A stretch of DNA of 64,000 nucleotides from NCBI RefSeq assembly GCF_964204645.1, contig NC_134033.1:13952155-14016154 (forward strand), read 5' to 3'. Positions within the stretch are counted from its first letter, which is position 1, and each line of letters starts with the position of its first letter. Shown here in pieces: positions 1-8,068 of this stretch. This DNA comes from Tubulanus polymorphus (lineage: Eukaryota > Nemertea > Palaeonemertea > Tubulaniformes > Tubulanidae). The position numbers and the translations under genes are program-made. Below the pieces are notes generated by a model. That model worked only from the letters and a program-made list of their open reading frames with translations, ran no database searches and was not told where the DNA came from.

Positions 1-188
1 GTAAGTTGGTTTTTACACACACGTCTCCTCACGTGAGCCATTCAATTAAATGATCGGACCATTCAATGAAATGATCTCAGTGAGAGACTCATGATTCGTC
101 AAATGATCATCCCAACCCGCACCTACATGAAGAGATGTTCGGTGAATTCTATTCTATCTATCTTTTGATATTTCGATTACAATTATAG

Positions 189-1414
189 GTAGGAGGTGCC
201 CACGACGTTGGCGATATTTCAAGGGAAATTGTTACTATTTCCCGAGGAAGGCCGCGTCGTGGATTCGCGGTAAAGTCTCGTGCGGAACTATGCGCGCTAC
301 GATGCTGATTGTACCCGACCGCACGACAAACAACTGGCTACGTAGTGAGTATATACTTCATCCTGTTTCCGGTCACACTATAACCGCATTCTAGACTTTT
401 TTGATCATTTTGCAGAATTCTTCGGCGGAAATTATTGGATAGGACTGAACGATATTCGTTACGAAGGAAGTTTTCGCTGGCAAGTGAGTGTGGTCTCTTG
501 ATATGTTCCAAATTACATATCGATTCGGTGTGTATATATATATATATAGTGTTATGATTTCTCATTATTTCCAGGGTGGTGATTTCATGTATACAAATTG
601 GCACAGCGGTGAACCGAAGACGAAAAAACTTCAGCATGGTTGTACCATTATGATGTCGGATGGTAGTTGGCATCTGAAAGAGTGCAGCTCAACGGCAGGT
701 GTCGTCTGTCAGATACAGGTACATTTACAGGGTAGTTAGACAATTACCGTCGCCAATTTTTCCTCTCATCTTAAATACCCAATTCATTAGCTGTATTTGG
801 TTAATTTGGTAGGTTTGTGGCGGGATGGAGTGCATAAAGGAGATAAAAATCGGGAGGGAGAGAAGAGAGAGGCTGGGAGAGGGGATAATGGGACGTAGTA
901 GGAGAGGGCGAAAAGCGAGATAGGGACAGGAGAGAGGGACAATCAGAATGGAAAGAAGGGAAATGGGCTGAGAGAGGGGAGTTTTTATAGTGAATGATTG
1001 CTGTAATACAACTACATGAATATCCACCAGGTGAATCCGGCGAAGCGCACGACTAAAAAACGAAAACCCGCAAAGAAGAAACGAAAGCGTAAACCGTTCA
1101 TTCCACCGAAACCGACTCTACGAACGACGCGTCGTCCTAGCACGAGAGCGCCGGTTACTACAGTTACTCCTCGCAAAATGAAAAAGTTCACGTTCGGTAA
1201 CACCGGTATGCAAGCTTGTATTCGATCGGATCATTTAACGGTTACTCAGACGAAAAATTCTCTTAACGATAATCTTCGATTATTTACTTACTCTTCGTAC
1301 GAAGTTAAGAACAGCGAAAATATAAGAAACATCCTGTGGTGCTCACGAGGTCACGGGAATGTTTCTAATATTGATAAGTTTATGTTTGTTTTTAGCCACT
1401 GTTCCCGTAACTAA
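189..1414 (+). CDS. C-type lectin domain protein with basic C-terminal tail (5' partial)
   Basis: Coding exons read as 189-344, 416-483, 575-718 and 1031-1414, joined in phases 1, 0 and 0. The window starts with a splice donor (GTAAGT at base 1), so an upstream exon, probably with the signal peptide, lies outside. The product has a near-complete long-form C-type lectin domain: it opens with CPRRWRYFKGNCYYF, then WIGLND, then EGSFRW, and closes with GVVCQ. The usual EPN sugar-binding motif reads EPK and the WND calcium motif reads WHL, so classical Ca-dependent sugar binding is doubtful. The last exon adds a Lys/Arg-rich stretch, a Pro/Thr linker and a tail to a TAA at 1412-1414. A possible donor at 1197 means the tail after the linker may be intron read-through. 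Perlucin-like shell lectins are the closest familiar type, which is inference. Confidence 0.75.
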
Positions 1415-1817
1415 TCCACTTGATATATATGAGTTGTGAAGTACATTTCCTGTTTCGTTTTATCAAATATTTCACTACAAAACCTGATTCTTTTCAGTGT
1501 CAAGTCGGATGAAATTTGATTATATTTATTTTTTGCTTTTTCTAGTGGCGCGAATCTTTATTCATAGCTTTTTTTATTTATTTCGTTTCTGTTCTAGCTT
1601 GTTTGATACTGTCTTGATTTTGTCGAAAAACTATTAATGAATTCGATCATTTCACAAAGAACTTTGATGAAACGCTCAGTCCGCGTTGTAGCGAGAATAT
1701 AGAGAATCCCGCACTCAGAGTCCGATAACTTTTCCTTTTAATAGTTATCATTTTCGACGTTTTGACTTTATGTCCAATAGCAATCTTCAGGTAGGTTGGT
1801 TCCCATGGAAAAGCGAC

Positions 1818-2035
1818 TGATATTGCTGAAGTAAAAATCTACGATATGATAGAAAAACGAAATGAGAATTTGACGTTTTGACCCAATTCTATGGGCCATT
1901 TCCAAAAACTCAAAACACTTCAAAAGCAGTTTTTGGAAATGGCCAATAGAATTGGGTCGATACTTCAAATTCTCATTTAGTATTTTTTTAAATCTTAATG
2001 TAGGTTTTTACTTCATCTTCAGAAATACCGAGGAA
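1818..2035. repeat. Long imperfect inverted repeat (foldback/MITE-like)
   Basis: The arms 1860-1909 and 1929-1979 are nearly perfect reverse complements: AAATGAGAATTTGA pairs with TCAAATTCTCATTT, and GGCCATTTCCAAAAAC with GTTTTTGGAAATGGCC. They enclose a spacer of about 20 nt. A weaker outer pairing (GAAGTAAAAA near 1829 with TTTTTACTTC near 2006) extends the palindrome to about 220 bp. It lies just downstream of the lectin gene. Confidence 0.8.
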
Positions 2036-2546
2036 ATCTTTTCGGGCTCGATTTGATTTGCTTTCCTGAGTGTAGGATTTTCTACGTTACCATTTCACCC
2101 CCTTTCATCGCTGAAATCGTCTTTTCAGAACCGTGTTTCGTTGATAGAACGACAGTTCAATGTAGCCGTCGGATAATATCGTCCCTCGAACCGATGGTAA
2201 TATGGAATGCCTTATTCTTTGTATGTAAGTGGCACCAGCCCGCTCTGACAGCAATTCAAAATGCGATTATTATCTCACGAAAGAATAAATCGATCATTTT
2301 CTTGAATTCCTTTTGTGATGGGGCCGACCTATTGTAAAATAACGAGAGGGCGGTTTTGTCTAGCGCAATGCAAAAATACTTCGGCTTGTCACTGTCCAAA
2401 GCCAATATTCCAAACAATTTAATTTTAGGCAATTCTTTTTTTTTATTCCAAAGTCAATTTCAGTTTGTTTAGAAGTAGCGATGTATGGGATCGCCTGTGA
2501 CGCGGCAACAACAGGAACAGAAACGAAGATTTAGTGGTCATCATTT

Positions 2547-2683
2547 GTTTGGCCTGACGTGAGGCTTCATCTTTTCGGTGCAGATTTAACTGCCGTTACT
2601 CGTTTGGCCTGACTCAGACACACGCACTTCTGACGTGTGTGTGGGAAGTGTGTTTGTCTCCCGGACGAAGAAAACTTATAAAT
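2547..2683 (+). promoter_or_regulatory. Promoter of the Gly-Tyr-Pro-Gln gene: repeated bZIP-type elements plus TATA box
   Basis: GTTTGGCCTGAC occurs twice, at 2547-2558 and 2602-2613. Each copy runs into a bZIP-like site: TGACGTGA in the first and TGACTCAG (AP-1 type) in the second. A further TGACGTG follows near 2633. A TATA box (TATAAAT) sits at 2677-2683, placing transcription start near 2707. A non-coding first exon ends at 2789 with donor GTAAGT at 2790. Confidence 0.65.
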
Positions 2684-3040
2684 TAGAAGCGACACCTGTT
2701 CCGAAAAAAACCATCTAGAGACTCGTGTGGGATAGGCGACGGATTCTCACTGCGATAGAAGTCAACAGAGCGCGTTATCCAATATCAAGGTAAGTTAAGC
2801 GTCGGAATTGCCGTAAGAACGTTCAAATTTCGGTTACAACGAAATTCCAATTATTTCAAGACGATTAGTGCAGGGATTTTTTGGATTGAGGTTAAACAGA
2901 CCGACCATCAATTTAATTGTATCAATCTACACTGTCTAGACTCCCCTCTTCAGACGTTCAACAGCTTACATCATCTTGATATCAGATGATCATCTAGACT
3001 TTACGCGTGTTCAGTATTTCACCTTTTTAATCATTTTGAA

Positions 3041-3310
3041 TTGAAAATGAACTGCAAACACCAAATAATATATATTTTATCAGCATACTTTCAAAATTTT
3101 ATCGTTCATATGTATATGTTCAGGACTTCACCCGAGACATTTTTAAATGAAAATGAACTCCAAACACCGGACATTAGACATTTCATCAGCACATTTTCAA
3201 AAACTGATCGTTCAAAAATGTGTTCAAGACTTAACCCTGACGATATTTTTGAATTAAAAAGTGAACTACAAAGTACAAACACCTGTACAATTTACCAGCA
3301 CACTAACAAA
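3041..3310 (+). repeat. ~107-bp tandem repeat, about 2.5 copies, in intron 1
   Basis: Blocks beginning GAAAATGAACT at about 3043, 3149 and 3255 share the order AATGAACTNCAAACACC, ACATTAGACATTT and CAGCACANTTTCAAAA. A diverged single copy lies near 62690-62775 in a CFAP300 intron, so the unit is also dispersed. Confidence 0.65.
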
Positions 3311-3488
3311 AAAATAGAAATACACTACACCACGATACGGGTTCATAATATGACTTGATGGGGTACAGACTACAAATTGACCCAACGCTCATCGTAAATT
3401 TTCAAACGAGCGATACAAATATGACCTCCTTATTACGAAATCAAAACTATTGAATCTAATCCATTTATATTTGTCTTTTTGTAGCGAT

Positions 3489-4751
3489 ATGAAGGTATCG
3501 TTTGCTGTAGCGTTTCTCACTGTGATGCTAGGCGTCTCTAACGCCTTTTCATTCATGCCTAGTAAGTTTCCTTTCGTAAGATTTTCTGCCTGAACAAATT
3601 AACTCAGTCCTCCCTAGAATGTGTAACGTGCTTTTCTTTAAAATCAATTAGGTTTTGGCGTCGGAGGCGGTGGGCTCCATGGCCTGTTGGGAGGCATATT
3701 TACAAAACTCGACAAAAAAGGTGGCAAAGGTGGCATGCCTAAATTCAGCGAGGCGGCAAAAGATAATCCATCACTGCAGCCGTTTTTTGGAGCTGAAAAA
3801 AAGAAAGACGGCCAACAAGGGCAAGCGACAAATGGGCAACAACAGGGCCAACAACAGGGCCAACAACAGGGCCAACAAGCACAACCAGGACAACCTGGAC
3901 AACAGAACCAACCTAACCAGCAAGCACAAGTCAATGGCCAGCCACAACAAGGCGTTCCCCAACCACAAGGGGCTCCAGCACCAGGTGGCCAAATGGGGGG
4001 AGCTAAAGCACCTGCTGGCCGAGGATATCCCCCACCTCAAATGGCTGGAGTTCCTCCAGGCCGAGGCTATCCCCCACCTCAAATGGCTGGAGCTCCTCCA
4101 GGCCGAGGCTATCCCCCACCTCAAATGGGTGCAGCCCAAGCACCTCCCGGCCAAGGTTATCCCCCACCTCAAATGGCTGGAGCTCCTCCAGGCCGAGGCT
4201 ATCCCCCACCTCAAATGGCTGGAGCTCCTCCAGGCCGAGGCTATCCCCCACCTCAAATGGCTGGAACTCCTCCAGGCCGAGGCTATCCCCCACCTCAAAT
4301 GGCTGGAGCTCCTCCAGGCCGAGGCTATCCCCCACCTCAAATGGCTGGAGCTCCTCCAGGCCGAGGCTATCCCCCACCTCAAATGGCTGGAGCTCCTCCA
4401 GGTCGAGGTTATCCCCCACCTCAAATGGCTGGAGCTCCTCCAGGTCGAGGCTATCCCCCACCTCAAATGGCTGGAGCTCCTCCAGGCCGAGGCTATCCCC
4501 CACCTCAAATGGGTCATGGATACCCTCCGGCCCAGGGATACCCTCCTCAAACCCAGGGATACCCTCCTCAAGCCCAAGGATACCCCATTCAGGCTCAAGG
4601 ATACCCTCCCGCTCAGGGCTACCCACATCAAGCTCAGGGATACCCTCCTCAAGCCCAAGGATACCCTCCTCAAGCTCAAGGATACCCTCCTCAAGCCCAA
4701 GGATACCCTCATCAAGCCCAAGGATACCCTCCTCAAGCTCAAATGGGCTAA
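3489..4751 (+). CDS. Secreted Gly-Tyr-Pro-Gln repeat protein (390 aa)
   Basis: Coding exons are 3489-3561 and 3652-4751, joined in phase 1; a non-coding exon ends at 2789. Exon 1 encodes a clean signal peptide (MKVSFAVAFLTVMLGVSNA). The mature chain starts Gly-rich and Lys-rich, then has a Gln-rich block with GQQQ repeats at roughly residues 70-105. Next come eleven units of type MAGAPPGRGYPPPQ (residues 155-310; ten of 14 residues and one of 16). Eleven GYPPQAQ-type units follow (residues 314-388), then Met-Gly and the stop. No folded domain is visible and there are no cysteines in the repeats. Regular tyrosines in Pro-rich repeats suit a secreted, possibly tyrosine-crosslinked extracellular matrix. 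Shell or mantle matrix is an inference from this and the neighbours. Polyadenylation is unclear: only a weak AATAAG near 4889 is followed by T-rich sequence. Confidence 0.85.
4041..4742 (+). repeat. In-frame coding minisatellite: 42-bp units then 21-bp units
   Basis: Bases 4041-4508 hold eleven units (ten of 42 bp, one of 48 bp), most differing by only a few bases. Bases 4518-4742 hold eleven units of 18 or 21 bp (GGATACCCTCCTCAAGCCCA type). All repeat lengths are multiples of three, so copy changes keep frame. The arrays also leave long open frames on other frames and on the minus strand, which are not genes. Confidence 0.95.
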
Positions 4752-5033
4752 GGTTATCCGCTAGCTCAAAGGAACAGCCATCCAAGATATCAAGCAGGAA
4801 GATAGATAATTAATATTGAATTGAATGAAACGTTTAAAACGTCGTATTCGGTATCACACGATTGGGCTACTCTGTAAAAATATCGATGAATAAGAATATT
4901 TTAACGAATTTAATGTATTAGCTGTTTTTGTTTTTTGCGTATCTCTGAGAGACTAAGGTTCATGCCATGATTCAACACGATTAAAATGTTAAGACCGCAG
5001 TAAAGCCATTGGAACTTATCAGTTTACTAGACC

Positions 5034-5178
5034 CTGGGGCCGGTTTCGTCCTAGTCAAGACTTAAATCCAAAAATGTTCTTAAATCTAAGACTGGTCTCA
5101 ATTTGTAACATTGGCTTTAGAACTATGATGGTCTTATACTGGTACTAAGTCTAAGCCGTGACTGTGGAACCGCCCCAG
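5034..5178. mobile_element. MITE-like element, family A copy 1
   Basis: A 145-bp segment with terminal inverted repeats: CTGGGGCCGGTTTC at the left and the reverse complement of CTGGGGCGGTTCCACAGTC at the right. The interior is typical of the family (AAGACTTAAATCC, TAAGACTGGTCT, GGCTTTAGAACTATGATGGTCTTA). Related copies are near 7746, 14281, 27039, 30282 and 38391. Confidence 0.75.
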
Positions 5179-5351
5179 AAGTCTCGATGTTCTTCCAGTC
5201 AAATAATTCCTTGAAGACGTCCTAGCAACAAGCGTTTCCTAGATACTATTCCTACGTAGCAACACACTTCAAAATAAGCAAGATAGACAACGAAAGATGA
5301 ATTAGGAGAGTTTTGTGTTATCATCACCTGAGCAGGAAGTGACTGTAAACC

Positions 5352-6374
5352 ATGTCATTCGGACTTGTGCCGTCGGCTACCTTTATAAAGGACTCTATTT
5401 CACCACGACAGGATCTTCACGCTCAGTTGACCGGCTCCGGAGGAGGACACGCCATAGCGAACTTTATCGTTCAAGGTTACGTTGAAGGTAAGGAACGAGA
5501 TTTTAAAGAGACTGAGAGCGGTAACCACACCGATGAAGCCGCATCAACTCAGCAGCGCAATACATTCCCATCGTTTCTCGTTCCGTTCAAATCGATTTTC
5601 GAAGCCCCGGGCGTTATGAATGCCTGGACTAAAAATCGTCGTAACTCAACCGTCGGTCACAATCGCCGAGAGGTGCTGCTAGTGAAACGAGGACGGCGCT
5701 GCGAGGCTCGCATGGCTACCGGCGAGGGCATCAAACGACAATCGGCGAATTTCTATCGCGATCTGACGACGTGGAATACCGATGCCGGGTTCGCGGCGGA
5801 GTGCTATGCTACCGGTGGTCACGCGAAGCAGCAGGTTCCACGCTCCATCATCCGACGAGGCCGTTTGCCGAAGACGGAGTTCATCAACACCCCAGCCAAT
5901 CCTCAGCTAGAAACGAATAATCACGACGCAGAAAACGATTCATCGGTTAGGAATAACGGTGAAACAAACAACGAAGAACTTCCGCCATATTTAGCGGATG
6001 AACATAACAATGAGGCATGCGAGGAAAACGATGAAACCGTTTACGCGGCGGATGGTTTACCGGCTTATCTAGACGACCCAGCTACCGATGCTAGAATGAT
6101 TCGACGCTTGGACGTTAGGGATAGGCCTAAAGATAATGGAAAGGATAGGCCTAACGCTCGCAGTAGGCCTACAGAAAAAGTTGGGAATATTTCTATAGAG
6201 AACGGAAGGGATAGGCCTACAGAGAACGGTTGGAGTACTGCGGAAAACGTTAGGAGCGCTAATGTCACAGTAACGCGAATACAGGTATTGCCAGCAGGGA
6301 AAGATAGGCAGCTGAGGCAGGTGGATATTGTACACGGCTGGCCGGACGACATTAACCCTGCCTCAAAAAGTTAA
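5352..6374 (+). CDS. Unidentified 340-aa protein, apparently single exon
   Basis: I do not recognise the family. The frame runs 340 codons from an ATG in a fair context (AAACCATGT), with an in-frame TAA immediately upstream at 5346-5348. The protein is hydrophilic, without signal peptide or membrane segment. A basic middle part (about residues 95-170) precedes an Asn/Glu-rich acidic part. Two similar motifs, LPPYLADE and LPAYLDDP, follow, then a degenerate array with RDRP, KDRP, SRP and RDRP, encoded by four copies of the palindrome TAGGCCTA at 6122-6217. A polyadenylation signal AATAAA lies at 6505-6510, about 130 bp past the stop. It sits between the two secreted repeat genes but looks intracellular. 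A possible acceptor (GAGCAG, about 20 bp before the ATG) means an upstream non-coding exon may exist. Confidence 0.6.
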   Translation: MSFGLVPSATFIKDSISPRQDLHAQLTGSGGGHAIANFIVQGYVEGKERDFKETESGNHTDEAASTQQRNTFPSFLVPFKSIFEAPGVMNAWTKNRRNSTVGHNRREVLLVKRGRRCEARMATGEGIKRQSANFYRDLTTWNTDAGFAAECYATGGHAKQQVPRSIIRRGRLPKTEFINTPANPQLETNNHDAENDSSVRNNGETNNEELPPYLADEHNNEACEENDETVYAADGLPAYLDDPATDARMIRRLDVRDRPKDNGKDRPNARSRPTEKVGNISIENGRDRPTENGWSTAENVRSANVTVTRIQVLPAGKDRQLRQVDIVHGWPDDINPASKS

Positions 6375-6504
6375 AGATTTCAATGACTTTTTATCGCGGG
6401 GACGGGGGTTGGTGCAGCGAAAGTTTCCATTCTATCCGAAAGGGTTGTTTCAAAATTCTAAATAGACATCTAACCAAACACAACCTGATCATTGAATACA
6501 ACAG

Positions 6505-6510
6505 AATAAA
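6505..6510 (+). terminator. Polyadenylation signal AATAAA
   Basis: AATAAA about 130 bp after the stop of the 340-codon ORF. It is the first canonical signal downstream. Confidence 0.45.
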
Positions 6511-7196
6511 TAGCTACGCTTTGAATACAATACTAATATCAAAATCGTCATTTTTAAATATTTGACGGCATGTGGTCGGCGGCGAGCTAGGCTTATATCA
6601 CAGGTGGTGCTGTTCCCATTGCTATCACCTGTTTCTGACTGTTGATTACTCATCTGTCGAAGACACTCCCGGCGTTGTTTTTTTTTCAAAGACGTTTTTA
6701 CCAATTTATCTCCGTTCTAGAACAAAAACCCACGCACAAGATAACGTAGTCTCTTGATCAGCGCGGAATGACGCAGTATCGATTGGATTTGACCCGATTG
6801 TTCATAGAAGTGGGTCAGATTCTACCAATAAAAGGGGATCAAATCCAATTCTCTGGGTATCTTTTTAGGGTTTCCTTGTAGCTGTCCCTGTCGCATTGTA
6901 GTTTAAGCATCGTTATAAAAGCGGGCGTATTAAGATTTCATTTTTCACAGTGGCTTTCGGTCCTGTCTGACTACGTACGGTCCGTCAGATGTCCGAGATG
7001 TTCCGCTTGCTTGGCCAGGGGTTCCAGCTATCGTTAGACGTTCATATGAAACAGCGCACGGTATTAATATTAAAAACGAACATAAACCCGTACGAGATGT
7101 TGCACAGCTTGCTATCGTTTGTCGGTTAACAACACGTTAAAATCGAGTGTTCGGTATCATGACCTCTACTCACATCAGATGATACATTCGTCATCG

Positions 7197-7480
7197 CACG
7201 TGACGTCATCACTTCAATTCAAAATAGACAAATAACGAATGATTTAATAATACATTATTGATAGCATTTTTGCACGTAATTTACGAAAAGGGGTGCGTTC
7301 GGGCGTGAGTTGTGTACTGTATAACAAGGACTGTACAAGGAACATGGAACAAGATTCCAACGGTGACAGGATGAAGAGGCGTGCGCTCGAAGCCGCTGGA
7401 GGTGATTAACCAATCGTCACAACGTACATTGTCTTCGATGTCATAAAACAAAACACCTGGTTTTTATGATTTATATAAAG
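7197..7480 (+). promoter_or_regulatory. Promoter of the multicopper-oxidase-like gene: E-box/CRE composite and TATA box
   Basis: CACGTGACGTCA at 7197-7208 overlaps an E-box (CACGTG) and a full CRE palindrome (TGACGTCA). TTATATAAAG at 7471-7480 is a good TATA box. A non-coding first exon of about 65 nt ends at 7566 before donor GTAAGT (7567), and the next exon starts at 8067, two bases before the ATG. TATA-driven transcription with a non-coding first exon matches the promoter at 2547-2683. Confidence 0.65.
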
Positions 7481-7745
7481 TTTTTGCCCAACCTGCTCGT
7501 GACACTAGAAACGAGTATTCGCTAGCGTGCACAAGTCGGATTTGGTCAATTCTACACGATTACTCGGTAAGTCTTCCAATTTTCGAATTCACCGGCAACT
7601 GAAAATTCAAGCTTAAATTCCTAACCCCTCGGGTGGGAACAAAAAGCCTTAAGACCATGATATACGTTACGCATCATCATCTTTTGAATCATTAAGGAAC
7701 ACCCGAACAGAAAGGAAATTGAACTCACTTTATTGACCAAAGTCT

Positions 7746-7875
7746 CGGGGCCGGTTCCATAGTCTTGGCTTAAACTTCTTTTTGAGACCACCTTGGTTCT
7801 AAAGCCGATCTAGCATTTTAAGGCCAGTCTTACGATTTTACACCGCGCAGTTTCCACTGTGGAATCAGCTGCTGG
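7746..7875. mobile_element. MITE-like element, family A copy 2 (degenerate right end)
   Basis: Starts CGGGGCCGGTTCCATAGTC and carries the family interior (GGCTTAAACTT, TTGGTTCTAAAGCC, AAGGCCAGTCTTA). The right terminus is degenerate. It lies in the first intron of the multicopper-oxidase-like gene. Confidence 0.6.
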
Positions 7876-8068
7876 TCTCAACGAATGGGATCGAGAGACT
7901 CCGCGCTTGTCTGGATGAAAATCTCACCGTGTAAACTTTGACTCCTGAATCAATTCTTTACGCATTTGAGCAATTACGGCATTTATACCTCTTCATAATG
8001 TAATTTGTAATCATGTTTCCCAATCTGAATAATAGCGAAACTATGCTTTCCTTTTCTAGATTTTAGAA

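Noticed and set aside
3041-3310. CRISPR-like array
   Set aside because: Direct repeats are long, diverged and lack unique spacers; this is a eukaryotic intronic tandem repeat.
3655-4785. Long open frames of 260-369 codons in other frames and on the minus strand
   Set aside because: They are shadows of the 42- and 21-bp repeats of the Gly-Tyr-Pro-Gln gene. The repeat unit is a multiple of three, so stops are absent in several frames at once. Only the frame with a signal-peptide exon is supported.
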